Assembly (NCBI GenBank): GCA_017434455.1
Contig: JAFRFG010000014.1
Coordinates: 62,001 to 126,000, forward strand
Direction of reading: 5' to 3'
DNA: 64,000 nucleotides
Origin: Thermoguttaceae bacterium
GTDB taxonomy: Bacteria > Planctomycetota > Planctomycetia > Pirellulales > Thermoguttaceae
Every line of letters starts with the position of its first letter. Positions within the stretch are counted from its first letter, which is position 1. The notes under the pieces were generated by a model. That model saw only the letters and a program-made list of their open reading frames with translations. It searched no databases and was not told the origin of the DNA. A program made the position numbers and the translations under genes. Of the stretch, positions 7,749-17,499 are shown piece by piece.

Positions 7749-10700
7749 TGGATAGGAACGAACTGATGGATAACAATCAAGATAACGGCAAGATGGATTT
7801 CAACAAGGTTCATATTATCAAGGCCAGCGCGGGGTCGGGGAAGACCTACAACCTCACGAAACGTCTTTTCGAATCAGTCTGCGGCAAGAAGAACGAAAAG
7901 GGTGAGCTAGTTTGTGTCGGAAAGACCGAACCGGATAAGTGTATCGCCACCACTTTCACGTGTGCCGCCGCCGCCGAGCTCCTGGATCGCATCTATCGCA
8001 AATTCCTTGAGGAAGGAAAACTTGAAGAGGCCGACAGATTCCTGGACAGCATGGTCGGCACAGTCCACAGTGTGTGCGCGACACTGCTGACGGATTACGC
8101 GATCGCCGCCGGTCTCTCACCCTCGCTGCGGGTCCTCCCGGAGAAACTGACGGACACAATCTTCTGGCACGCGGTCGCCGAGGTCATCACCTACGATGAC
8201 AACAAGGCAAAACTCTTCGAGCGCCTGTCTCAATCGAAATGGAAGGAAGACCTTCGAAAAATCGTAGACATAGCACGGAGCAATAAGATCGAAACCGCCG
8301 AAGAGTTTAAGAAAATCGCCGAGTGGAACATCGAAGAGGTCAAAAAGTTTTTCCCCGGAACCAGCAATATTGACCTGAAAGCCATCGCGGATGGATTTGC
8401 CGGCGTTCTTCCTAAGACCATACCAGAAAACATATCAAATGGTAAGCTCTTTGATTCTATCGTTGAATTTGTTCGTCTCCCCTCCTGGAGAGGTTTAATG
8501 GGGATAGTCAACGGCAATTTCGAGTCTAGTGATAGGGAAAAGATCGGGAAACTTGCAAACCATCTTGACAAACTTTCAGAGGATTTCCTTTCTGCAACTG
8601 GCAGTCATGAAGATCTCAATGCCTACTGCAATGAGGCAAAAATACTAGTTGCTATGGCGGAGGAGATCTACCAAAGGATTCATACCGCTAACATACGTAC
8701 TAAGAAACCTGATATTCAAAAGCTTTTAGAAAAGTTTGTTAGTGAACCGAATTGGAAGCATTTAGTGCAGTTCATGAGGCAAGATTTCGGGGCATCACAA
8801 GTCGCGATGGAGCTAATCAAAGTCGAGGAGTTTGTAAAATTCCACAGTAGTATCCACAGGCACATCCTTGATAGCAGTGATCTGTTCAATGATGTCAAAG
8901 AGATGATCGAATTCCTCTTCGATCGTGCCGCGGAAGTGATCCGGGAATTCCAGCGTTACAAGGACAAATTCGGGTTGATGGATTTCAACGATCAGGAAAC
9001 CCGAGCACTGGAATTGATCAGCAAACAGAGTTTCAAGGAAGATCTCTCCGAACGGGCCAGTCTGCTGATGGTCGATGAGTTCCAAGACACCAATCCCATT
9101 CAGCTGGCGTTGATGAACGGTATTCATCAAGCGATCCATCAAGCTCCTGAGGATCGAGACGAGACGGTTTGGGTAGGGGATCCGAAGCAGTCGATTTACT
9201 CGTTCCGCGGCGCCGATACAACGTTGATGATCGAGACGGCGAAGAGTGTGGAACATCAAACCACACTGGATGATTCCCACCGATCCAAAAAAGAACTCGT
9301 CGAGCTTTCGAACCGTGTTTTTACCCATGTCTTCAGTACCCACGATAAAAACACGGTTCGGTTGGGCGTCAAGAGAGAAGACCCCGACGGGGGAAAAATC
9401 TCCTCCTGGCTTCTGAACCCAGGAAATAAGGGGGCAAAAGCACTGGCGATAGGTATCGCCAAGTTAATAGAACAGGATGAATTCAAGCAAAAAGGATACA
9501 AGCGATCCGATATCGCTGTTCTCTGTTTTACTGGGAATGACTGCAAAGTGGTCGCCGAGGCACTGGCCGGACAAAATATCCCCTCGACATACGCGTCGCG
9601 CAAGCTGCGCGAAACGATCGAGTGTCAGTTGGTTTTGGCTGCCTATCAATACGCCTTAGACAATCGGAATCTTTTGGCGGCGGCAAGATTCAGGATTCTC
9701 TCTGGAGAAAAGACCACCGCTGATCTGATCGACGCTCTATTGGAAAAGCATAGGACCTTGCCGCCTAAGCCGAGAAAACCCGAAAATACCGACGATAATG
9801 TTCAGGAAGAATACAATAGGGCAATAAAAACATACACGGAAGAACGGCGAAAGGCCTTTGATTCCGTCCTTATTGAGGGTTCTTCCTTACAGCGGCTTAA
9901 GTCGATCACTAATCGTGCCATCGACTTGACCCCCGGTGAACTGCTGGAGCGAGTCATCCAGATGCTCGACATCGATCAAATCATTGACCGGCTCCAGTTC
10001 CCCGAGGCAAGGCGATGCAATCTCGACGCGCTGCGCAAGGCGGCCAACGACTATCTCCAGCTTGCCTCAGTCGGAGGGCTCTCTCCCTCCCCGGCCGGGT
10101 TCCTCACATGGATCCAACAGGCCGATCTCGACGCGGCGGCCGCCGCCGGTGACGATCTGGTCCATGTGATGACCTATCACAAGGCAAAGGGGTTGGAATG
10201 GCCGATCGTCATTCTCTATTCGCTCGACGGGTCCCTTGATCTTGGCAAACGAATCTTTAATAATGGGCGCGCGCTTTCGGCTGACAGATTCCGGCCGGAG
10301 GATCCACTCAGCGGCCGTTTGATTCATTACTGGCCCACACCCTTTGGGCAGAGTAAAAATGATGAACTATGCGCCCGACTCATGGCCGCTAAAAATGCGG
10401 CGGAAGGGTCATTAGTCAAAAAGCTCGACGAACTGGATACTGTTGACGCGAAAAACCGCTTCTATGTTGGTGTGACAAGGGCCAGGGATCAAATCATCTT
10501 AGCAATGCGCACGAAAACTGAAAAAAAAGGTAAAAAAACAATCATGAGGGTTAATACCACTTGGATCGACGATGTCGCCCCCGGCGTTTTCCACTGGCCG
10601 ACCGTGGAGGGGGAAACCAAGGAAGAAGATGAAGAGTGGCTGCGCAAGACTGGATTCACGCTCGAAGGCGAAAAGTGGGAACCGGTCGCTGAAGATCTCA

Positions 10701-11437
10701 CGCTCGAAACGAAGATTTTCAGTGCAGACGACAGCATAGATACCGCGGTGACCCCGAAGCCGGTCTTCCTCGATCTCTCGGTCCAGGAAACCGATTTCTA
10801 TCCAGCCATACTCAATCCGAGCAAAGAGAAAAAGACTCGCGGCACGGCAGAACCGGTGAATGACTACAAAAGTCAGCTGCCGAACCTGGACGCGAACGAG
10901 CTGGAAGCCATCACAGGTAAAGGCAGCGCGGCCACCCGTTTCGGGGACGCCTTCCATCAGTACGTCGAGTACATCGATCTTCATCCGCAGGAGAACAATG
11001 AAGCTACCGCCAAGAAATACCTCAAGGCCCATGACTGCGCGTCGGACGAAAACGCTGCCGCGATTCTGGTAAATCAGACGAAGGCGCTGTATGATTGGAT
11101 CAAGAACGAGAACAGGTGGCCCGATGGGCAGATACTCTGCGAAGTCCCGATTACCCTGACAAACTCCGAAGGCCAGCGGTATCAGGGATCGATCGACATG
11201 CTGGTCGAGACCGACAAGGGCTATGTGATCATCGATCATAAAACGCACAGTGACGAAGAAGATGACAGGACCTACGCCGCCGATCAGTGGGCGCAGCTGA
11301 ATATCTACCGCCAGGCCGTGGAGAAGGCCACAGGCAAAAAAGTCCTCGGTACATACGTCCACCTCCCGACGCTCGGGAAGATATACAAGATCGGCCCCAA
11401 GAACGACGCCAGTACCCCCAACGCCAACGCCCAATAA
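7748..11437 (+). CDS. addA: AddA-type UvrD-family helicase/nuclease
   Basis: The ATG at 7748 overlaps the previous stop (TAATG) and gives 1229 residues. UvrD/RecB superfamily 1 motifs are present in order: Walker A ASAGSGKT near 24-31, FNDQ near 416, VDEFQDTN near 441, GDPKQSIYSFRG near 477, MTYHKAKGLEWP near 807, and FYVGVTRARDQIILA near 904. A second PD-(D/E)XK nuclease sits at the C terminus, with GSIDMLVETDKG and VIIDHKTH near 1147-1166 and the conserved AFHQYVE upstream. This is the AddA architecture: the translocating helicase and one of two nucleases of an AddAB-type resection complex. Bases 8400-8900 look more AT-rich than the surroundings. Confidence 0.92.
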   Translation: MDRNELMDNNQDNGKMDFNKVHIIKASAGSGKTYNLTKRLFESVCGKKNEKGELVCVGKTEPDKCIATTFTCAAAAELLDRIYRKFLEEGKLEEADRFLDSMVGTVHSVCATLLTDYAIAAGLSPSLRVLPEKLTDTIFWHAVAEVITYDDNKAKLFERLSQSKWKEDLRKIVDIARSNKIETAEEFKKIAEWNIEEVKKFFPGTSNIDLKAIADGFAGVLPKTIPENISNGKLFDSIVEFVRLPSWRGLMGIVNGNFESSDREKIGKLANHLDKLSEDFLSATGSHEDLNAYCNEAKILVAMAEEIYQRIHTANIRTKKPDIQKLLEKFVSEPNWKHLVQFMRQDFGASQVAMELIKVEEFVKFHSSIHRHILDSSDLFNDVKEMIEFLFDRAAEVIREFQRYKDKFGLMDFNDQETRALELISKQSFKEDLSERASLLMVDEFQDTNPIQLALMNGIHQAIHQAPEDRDETVWVGDPKQSIYSFRGADTTLMIETAKSVEHQTTLDDSHRSKKELVELSNRVFTHVFSTHDKNTVRLGVKREDPDGGKISSWLLNPGNKGAKALAIGIAKLIEQDEFKQKGYKRSDIAVLCFTGNDCKVVAEALAGQNIPSTYASRKLRETIECQLVLAAYQYALDNRNLLAAARFRILSGEKTTADLIDALLEKHRTLPPKPRKPENTDDNVQEEYNRAIKTYTEERRKAFDSVLIEGSSLQRLKSITNRAIDLTPGELLERVIQMLDIDQIIDRLQFPEARRCNLDALRKAANDYLQLASVGGLSPSPAGFLTWIQQADLDAAAAAGDDLVHVMTYHKAKGLEWPIVILYSLDGSLDLGKRIFNNGRALSADRFRPEDPLSGRLIHYWPTPFGQSKNDELCARLMAAKNAAEGSLVKKLDELDTVDAKNRFYVGVTRARDQIILAMRTKTEKKGKKTIMRVNTTWIDDVAPGVFHWPTVEGETKEEDEEWLRKTGFTLEGEKWEPVAEDLTLETKIFSADDSIDTAVTPKPVFLDLSVQETDFYPAILNPSKEKKTRGTAEPVNDYKSQLPNLDANELEAITGKGSAATRFGDAFHQYVEYIDLHPQENNEATAKKYLKAHDCASDENAAAILVNQTKALYDWIKNENRWPDGQILCEVPITLTNSEGQRYQGSIDMLVETDKGYVIIDHKTHSDEEDDRTYAADQWAQLNIYRQAVEKATGKKVLGTYVHLPTLGKIYKIGPKNDASTPNANAQ

Positions 11438-11455
11438 ACCACAGAGATACCACCT

Positions 11456-13147
11456 ATGACGATTAACCATGCCTCGCGTTTCTTTGCCCTCTTGGCGGCG
11501 CTTGTTTGCGCGCTGGCCTGCACGCTTGCCCGGGCCGAGGAGCTGAACCTGTCGTTCGACTACGGCAATCTCCCTGCCGAGAAGCAGTTCCTCGGCGATA
11601 TCGTCCGCACGCGGATCGCCGAGCGCAGCGACGGCGGGACGCTGTCGGTCGCCTACTCGATCGACACTTCCCTGGCGCCGGAGGAATATGTCCTCCAGGC
11701 CGACGGCGGCTCGGCGACGATCACCGGGGGCGATGTCCGCGCCCTGGTCTTCGGCACCGGCGCGTTGCTTCGCGCGATCGACTACGCCCCCGAGCGCTTT
11801 ACCGTCCCGGCGATCTCCCTGCGCGAGAAGCCCGATACCTCTTTCCGCTGCTGCTATTTCGCTCGGCATTACCACAACTGGTACAATATGGCCTCGGCCG
11901 AGGAGCAGCGGCGCTACGTCGAGGATCTGGCCCTGTGGGGGTTCAATACCATCACCGCCGTGATCATTCCGACGTTTGAGTTCACCAGCCAGCCCGACCA
12001 AGAGCAGTGGGATCGAATGGTCGACAGCTTTCTGGCCTGCGCCGATTGCGCGAAGCGCATGGAGATGAACATCGCCTCGATCACCTGCCCCAATCAGGGG
12101 TGGCGCGACCTGCCCGAGCGGCTCGGCGCGGTCACCGGCGAGCGGGTCCCCGACGACGATCTGAACGTCTGCTATTCCAAAGAGGGGGCCCGGGAGTACT
12201 TAGATAACATTCTGCGCAAGTTTTTGGGGACGATCGATTCCGACACGCTCGATTACTTCGTTTTCTGGCCGTTCGACGAGGGGGGGTGCCTCTGCGAGAA
12301 CTGTTCCCCCTGGGCGAACAACGGCTTTTTGAGAATCACCGACGAGCAAAGCCGCCTGATCGAAGACGAGGGTCTTTCGCGCTGCGACTTTATCCTGTCG
12401 ACCTGGTGGTTCGCCGAGCATGAGTTCGAGGCCGTCTGGAAATGGCTCGAGGATCATCCCCGCTTTAAGTACGTCCTGGCCGACGGCGGCGGGGGCGCCT
12501 TCCCCCAATACCCGAAGGAGCATCCCCTCCCGGAGGGACACTCTCTCATCACCTTCCCCGAGATCAGCATGTGGGGACGCGACCCCTGGGGCGGGTACGG
12601 CGCCACGGTGCTGGCCAATCACCTCAGCGGGCTGTGGAGCAATGCCCGCGGATACGTCGACGGCTGCATGCTCTATTCCGAGGGGATCTACGAGGATATC
12701 AACAAGGTCATCGAGGGCGGTTTCTACTGCGGTGATCTCCCCGCCGACGAATCGCTGCGCCGATACGCCCGCTACGAGCTGTGCGGCGTCGACCCGGAAG
12801 ATTTCCTCACGCTGGCCCACGATTTCGAGAAGATCCACCACATCAGCGAAACACCCTCCGACAGCGATCGCCAAACGGCCGTCGAGTCGATGCGGCGGGT
12901 GATCAAAATGGACAGCATGATCAACCCCAAGCTGCGGGACTGCTGGCGCTGGCGTCAGATCTACTGCCGCGCGGTGACCGACTACGAGCGCTGCGTCCAC
13001 AAAACGATCAATACCCCGGCCTACGCCGAGGCGATTCGCGAGCTGCGCGAGATTTACCGCAGCGACCTCCCCGAAGGGTGCGCCACCCCGTCGTTCCCCA
13101 AGGGGGAAATTCAAAACTTCCCGCGCCCGGAAGAAGAACTGAAATAA
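11456..13147 (+). CDS. Exported glycoside-hydrolase-like protein, tandem copy 1
   Basis: The 563-residue product has a Sec signal peptide (residues 1-27, cleavage near ARA-EE) and lies 18 bp after addA. An N-terminal alpha/beta domain ends in VFGTGALLRAIDYAPERF, which resembles the domain that precedes GH20/GH67-type barrels. A barrel-like part follows, with RCCYFARHYHNWYNM, WPFDEGGCLCENCSPW, VLADGGG and ITFPEISMWGRDPWGGYGAT. Acidic residues in FDEGG and FPEIS are candidate catalytic groups. I cannot assign a CAZy family or substrate. It is the most diverged of three tandem copies. Confidence 0.7.
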   Translation: MTINHASRFFALLAALVCALACTLARAEELNLSFDYGNLPAEKQFLGDIVRTRIAERSDGGTLSVAYSIDTSLAPEEYVLQADGGSATITGGDVRALVFGTGALLRAIDYAPERFTVPAISLREKPDTSFRCCYFARHYHNWYNMASAEEQRRYVEDLALWGFNTITAVIIPTFEFTSQPDQEQWDRMVDSFLACADCAKRMEMNIASITCPNQGWRDLPERLGAVTGERVPDDDLNVCYSKEGAREYLDNILRKFLGTIDSDTLDYFVFWPFDEGGCLCENCSPWANNGFLRITDEQSRLIEDEGLSRCDFILSTWWFAEHEFEAVWKWLEDHPRFKYVLADGGGGAFPQYPKEHPLPEGHSLITFPEISMWGRDPWGGYGATVLANHLSGLWSNARGYVDGCMLYSEGIYEDINKVIEGGFYCGDLPADESLRRYARYELCGVDPEDFLTLAHDFEKIHHISETPSDSDRQTAVESMRRVIKMDSMINPKLRDCWRWRQIYCRAVTDYERCVHKTINTPAYAEAIRELREIYRSDLPEGCATPSFPKGEIQNFPRPEEELK

Positions 13148-13188
13148 CCCGCGCGGGGCGCCAAACGACCACAAAGATTCCCCAAGCC

Positions 13189-14907
13189 ATGAAAACCAAA
13201 AATATCTTCCGTTTCTTTAGTGTCCTCTTTGCGCTCACTCTTGTCGTGCCCGGGCTTTTGGCCCGCGGCGAAGAGCTGAATCTGTCGTTCGACTACGGCA
13301 ATCTTCCCGCTGAAAAACAGTTCCTCGGCGATATCGTCCGAACGCGGATCGCCGAGCGGTCCGACGCCGGAACGCTGTCAATCGCCTACTCGATCGACAC
13401 TTCCCTGGCGCCGGAGGAATTCACCCTGGAGGCCGTCGGCGACGAGGCGAAGATCACCGGCGGCGACTTCCGCGCCCTGGTCTTCGGCACCGGCGCCCTT
13501 TTGCGCGCGATCGACTACACCCCCGAGCGCTTCAGTGTCCCGCCGACGCGCCTGCGCGATAAGCCCGACACTACCCTGCGCTGCTGCTACTTCGCCCGGC
13601 ATTTCCACAACTGGTATCACATGGCCTCCCCCGAGGAGATCCAGCGGTACGTCGAGGATCTGGCCCTGTGGGGATACAATACCTTCCTCACCCAGATCGT
13701 CCCGACGATCAACTTCACCAGCGACCCCGACCCGGCGCTGTGGGATCAGACGGTCGCCGGCTTCCTCTCCTGTGCCAAGAGCGTCAAGCGGCTCGATATG
13801 AACGTCGTCTCGGGATCGTGTCCCAACCAGGGGTGGCGCGATATGCCCGAGGAATTAAAAGCCACCCCCAACACCGACCCGAAGCGGGGGAACAACGGGT
13901 TCAACGTCTGCTACTCCAAGGAAGGGGCCGTAGAATACCTAAACGATATCCAGCGCAAGAAACTCAAGGCGATCGGTCCCGACATCCTCGATTACTTCGA
14001 CTTCTGGCCGTTCGACGAGGGAGGGTGCGAATGTGAAAAGTGCTCCCCCTGGGCGACCAAAGGTTTTTTGAAGGCCGCCGAGGATCAAAGCCGCATGATC
14101 GAGGACGAGAATCTCGCGCACTGCGAATATATCCTGGCGACATGGTGTTTCCACGAGGACGAGTTCGAGGCCGCCTGGAAATGGCTCGAGGATCATCCGC
14201 GCTTTAAGTACGTCCTGGCCGACAGCCACGGCGACTTCCCCAAGTACCCGCTGGAGCATCCGCTTCCCGAGGGCCACTCGCTGATCACCTTCCCCGAGAT
14301 CAGCATGTGGGGACGCGGGCCCTGGGGCGGCTACGGCGCCACGGTGCTCCCCGATCACTTCAGCGATCTGTGGCATCAGGTCCGCGGGCATGTCGACGGC
14401 TGCGTCCTCTACTCCGAGGGACCGTTTGAGGATATCAACAAAGTCATGGAGAGCGGCTTTTACTTCAGTGACCTGCCGGCCGACGAGTCGCTGCGCCGAT
14501 ACGCGCACTACGAGCTGTGCGGCGTCGACCCGGAAGATTTCGTCGCGCTGGCCCACGATTTTGAGAAGGTCCACCGGTTCCCCCAAGAGGTCACCGACGA
14601 GTACCGCCAAACGGCGACCGAGTCGATGCGGCGGGTGATCAAGATGGATAACATGATCAATCCACGGCTGCGGGCCAGCTGGCGCTGGCGTCAGATCTAC
14701 TGCCGCGCGCTGACCGACTACGAGCGGTACGTCCACGGCACGATCAATACCACGACCTACGCCGAGGCGATTCTTGAGCTGCAAAAGCTCTACCACAGCG
14801 ACCTCTTCCCCGAGGGGTGCGTCGATGAGATGCATCCCTGCGTCACCCCGGTCCTCCCGTCGGGGGAACTGAAAAACTTCCCGCGCCCGGAAGAAGAGCT
14901 GAAGTAA
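13189..14907 (+). CDS. Exported glycoside-hydrolase-like protein, tandem copy 2
   Basis: The ATG at 13189 (MKTKNIFRFF) gives 572 residues with a clear signal peptide. The frame is open upstream to 12781, but that part overlaps copy 1 and is not coding. The whole protein aligns with copies 1 and 3 without large gaps, including RCCYFARHFHNWYHM, WPFDEGGCECEKCSPW and ITFPEISMWGRGPWGGYGAT. Copies 2 and 3 share a 13-residue insertion around TPNTDPKRGNNGFNVCYS and a longer C-terminal tail (DLFPEGCVDEMH) that copy 1 lacks. Spacing to copy 1 is 41 bp. The function is unknown beyond a likely exported carbohydrate-active role. Confidence 0.7.
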   Translation: MKTKNIFRFFSVLFALTLVVPGLLARGEELNLSFDYGNLPAEKQFLGDIVRTRIAERSDAGTLSIAYSIDTSLAPEEFTLEAVGDEAKITGGDFRALVFGTGALLRAIDYTPERFSVPPTRLRDKPDTTLRCCYFARHFHNWYHMASPEEIQRYVEDLALWGYNTFLTQIVPTINFTSDPDPALWDQTVAGFLSCAKSVKRLDMNVVSGSCPNQGWRDMPEELKATPNTDPKRGNNGFNVCYSKEGAVEYLNDIQRKKLKAIGPDILDYFDFWPFDEGGCECEKCSPWATKGFLKAAEDQSRMIEDENLAHCEYILATWCFHEDEFEAAWKWLEDHPRFKYVLADSHGDFPKYPLEHPLPEGHSLITFPEISMWGRGPWGGYGATVLPDHFSDLWHQVRGHVDGCVLYSEGPFEDINKVMESGFYFSDLPADESLRRYAHYELCGVDPEDFVALAHDFEKVHRFPQEVTDEYRQTATESMRRVIKMDNMINPRLRASWRWRQIYCRALTDYERYVHGTINTTTYAEAILELQKLYHSDLFPEGCVDEMHPCVTPVLPSGELKNFPRPEEELK

Positions 14908-14944
14908 CGTCGGCGGCTAAGCAAGAAGAAAGATTCCCCCAGCC

Positions 14945-16663
14945 ATGAAAACCAAAAATATCGTCCGTCTCTTTGGTGTCCTCTTAGCGCTCACCCTCGT
15001 ACTGCCCGGGCTCCCCGCCCGCGCCGAAGAACTGAACCTGTCGTTCGACTACGGCAATCTTCCCGCCGAAAAACAGTTCCTCGGCGATATCGTCCGCACA
15101 CGGATCGCCGAGCGCAGCGACGCCGGGACACTCGCCGTCACGTACGCGATCGATACCGCCTTGGCGCCGGAAGAATTCATCTTACAGACCGACGCCGATT
15201 CGGCCAAGATCACCGGAGGCGACTTCCGAGCCCTGGTCTTCGGCACCGGCGCGTTGCTTCGCGCGATCGACTACACCCCCGAGCGCTTCGGTGTCCCGGC
15301 GACGCGGCTGCGCGCCAAGCCCGATACCTCTCACCGCTGCTGCTACTTCGCCCGGCATTTTCACAACTGGTATCACATGGCGACGCCCGAGGAGACGCGG
15401 CGGTACGTCGAGGATCTGGCCCTGTGGGGGTTCAACGCGTTCCTCACCCAGATCGTCCCGACGATCAACTTCACCAGCGATCCCGACCCGGCGCTGTGGG
15501 ACCAGACGGTCGCCGACTTCCGCACCTGGGCCGACAGCGTCAAGCGGCTCGATATGAGCGTCGCCTCGGGAATCGGCCCCAATCAGGGTTGGCGCGACAT
15601 GCCGGAGGAATTAAAGGCGACCCCCAATACCGACCCGAAGCGGGGGAACAACGGGTTCAACGTCTGCTACTCTAAAGAAGGGGCCCGCGAGTACCTGGAC
15701 GAGGTTCAGCGCAAGATACTCAAGGCGATCGATCCCGACACGCTCGATTACTTCGACTTCTGGCCGTTCGACGAGGGAGGGTGTGAGTGCGAGCAGTGCG
15801 GTCCCTGGGCGACCAACGGCTTTTTAAGAATCTCGGACGAACAGAGCCGAATGATCGAAGAGGAGGGTCTGTCGCGCTGCACCTTTATTTTGGCGACCTG
15901 GTGTTTCCATGAGGACGAATTCCAGGCCGCCTGGAAATGGATCGAGGATCATCCGCGGTTTAAGTACGTCCTGGCCGACAGCCACGGCGACTTCCCCAAA
16001 TACCCGCTGGAGCATCCCCTTCCCGAGGGCCACTCGCTGATCACCTTCCCCGAGATCAGCATGTGGGGACGCGGGCCCTGGGGCGGCTACGGCGCCACGG
16101 CGCTGCCCAATCACCTCAGCGATCTTTGGCATCAGGTCCGCGGGCACGTCGACGGATGCCGGCTCTACTCCGAGGGGCCGTTTGAGGATATCAATAAAGT
16201 CATGGAGAGCGGCTTTTACTTCAGCGACCTGTCGGCCGACGAGTCGCTGCGCCGGTACGCCCGCTACGAGCTGTGCGGCGTCGACCCGGAAGATTTCGTC
16301 GCGCTGGCCCACGACTTCGAGAAGGTCCACGTCTTCCCCGGCGAGGTCTCCGATATGCACCGCCAAACGGCAACACAGACCATGCGGCGGGTGATCAAGA
16401 TGGATAACATGATCAATCCCAAACTGCGCGGCGGCTGGCGCTGGCGTCAGATCTACTGCCGCGCGGTGACCGACTACGAGCGGTACGTCCACGGCACGAT
16501 CAACACCACGGCCTACGCCGAGGCGATTATGGAGCTGCAAAAGCTCTACCACAGCGACCTCTTCCCCGAGGGGTGTGTCGACGAGATGCACGGCTGCGTC
16601 ACCCCGGCCCTCCCGTCGGGGGAACTGCGGGACTTCCCCCGCCCCGAGGAAGAGTTAAAGTAA
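14945..16663 (+). CDS. Exported glycoside-hydrolase-like protein, tandem copy 3
   Basis: This 572-residue copy is nearly identical to copy 2 along its length, with the signal peptide MKTKNIVRLFGVLLAL and the same WPFDEGGCECEQCGPW and FPEISMWGRGPWGGYGAT motifs. The copy 2/3 pair therefore looks like the most recent duplication. It lies 37 bp after copy 2 on the same strand, and the acetyltransferase gene begins six bases after its stop, so all may share a transcript. Differences concentrate in the segment FRTWADSVKRLDMSVASGIGPN, which may face the substrate. No family assignment is offered. Confidence 0.7.
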   Translation: MKTKNIVRLFGVLLALTLVLPGLPARAEELNLSFDYGNLPAEKQFLGDIVRTRIAERSDAGTLAVTYAIDTALAPEEFILQTDADSAKITGGDFRALVFGTGALLRAIDYTPERFGVPATRLRAKPDTSHRCCYFARHFHNWYHMATPEETRRYVEDLALWGFNAFLTQIVPTINFTSDPDPALWDQTVADFRTWADSVKRLDMSVASGIGPNQGWRDMPEELKATPNTDPKRGNNGFNVCYSKEGAREYLDEVQRKILKAIDPDTLDYFDFWPFDEGGCECEQCGPWATNGFLRISDEQSRMIEEEGLSRCTFILATWCFHEDEFQAAWKWIEDHPRFKYVLADSHGDFPKYPLEHPLPEGHSLITFPEISMWGRGPWGGYGATALPNHLSDLWHQVRGHVDGCRLYSEGPFEDINKVMESGFYFSDLSADESLRRYARYELCGVDPEDFVALAHDFEKVHVFPGEVSDMHRQTATQTMRRVIKMDNMINPKLRGGWRWRQIYCRAVTDYERYVHGTINTTAYAEAIMELQKLYHSDLFPEGCVDEMHGCVTPALPSGELRDFPRPEEELK

Positions 16664-16669
16664 TTGCGC

Positions 16670-17320
16670 ATGAACTACAGGATTATCGACAAAGAGCAAT
16701 ACTATCGAAAGGGGGTCTTCCGTCACTTTACGGAGGACTGCGGCTGTTCGACCTCGATGACGGCGAGGGTCGACGTCACCGATCTTGTCTGTTTCTCAAA
16801 ACAGACGAAAACAAGGTTCTACATCAACTTCCTCTATATTCTCTCGAAGGTGCTCAATTCGCGCGACGATTACCGAATGGGGTACCTTTGGCGAACCGGC
16901 GAGCTTATCTGTTACGACGTGATCCATCCGACGCAGTACGTCTTTCACGACGATACCGAAACCTGCTCCCCCGTCTACACCACCTACCATGAGGACTATA
17001 AAAAGTTCTATGACGGCGCGGCAAGAGACATCGACGAGGCGAAAAAAACCAGGGATTATCGGCTGGATATGGCGAATCACCCCAACTGGTTCGACGCCTC
17101 TTTTATCCCGTGGCTGTCTTACGACGCCCTGAATATCGAACTGTCCGGGGCGGGTATGTTTTTCGCGCCGATTGTCAATTGGGGAAAGTACCGAGAAGAA
17201 AACGGCCGGCTCCTCATGCCGGTGAGCGTCCGTTTAAATCACGCGATCGCGGACGGATATTTGGTCGCGAACGTCTTTCGCCTCCTCCAGCGGGAGATAA
17301 ACTTGTTTGTTCGGCGATAA
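16670..17320 (+). CDS. Chloramphenicol-acetyltransferase-fold protein
   Basis: From the ATG at 16670 the protein has 216 residues, the usual CAT length. It shows the family's N-terminal pattern (YRKGVFRHFTEDCGCSTSMTARVDVT) and the catalytic-histidine motif LNHAIADGY near residue 190, close to the HHAVCDGY of classical CAT. PSFIPWLS-like and MPVSVRLNHA segments also fit. CATs form trimers that transfer acetyl from acetyl-CoA to a hydroxyl. Many homologues do not act on chloramphenicol, so resistance should not be assumed. A TTG two codons upstream is a possible alternative start. It directly follows the third glycosidase-like gene. Confidence 0.82.
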   Translation: MNYRIIDKEQYYRKGVFRHFTEDCGCSTSMTARVDVTDLVCFSKQTKTRFYINFLYILSKVLNSRDDYRMGYLWRTGELICYDVIHPTQYVFHDDTETCSPVYTTYHEDYKKFYDGAARDIDEAKKTRDYRLDMANHPNWFDASFIPWLSYDALNIELSGAGMFFAPIVNWGKYREENGRLLMPVSVRLNHAIADGYLVANVFRLLQREINLFVRR

Positions 17321-17499
17321 ACCGACGGCTTTTCCCTCTCCCAAAAAAAATCCCGAAATTTCCCGCCAAAAAGCGGGCGGTCTTCCCTATACTAATAAAA
17401 CAGCGGCAGGGAAAAAACAAAAACCACCCCGCCGCGTTTGCTGAAGACACTACCAGGGCAATAACGAACTACAGCACCATCAGCACAAAGGAGTAACCT

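Noticed and set aside
12781..13188. Open frame extending upstream of glycosidase-like copy 2
   Set aside because: It overlaps copy 1 in another frame. Copy 2 begins at 13189 with a signal peptide matching copy 3.
16670..17320. Annotation as a chloramphenicol resistance gene
   Set aside because: The fold is clear, but many CAT-fold proteins act on other substrates and no resistance context is present.
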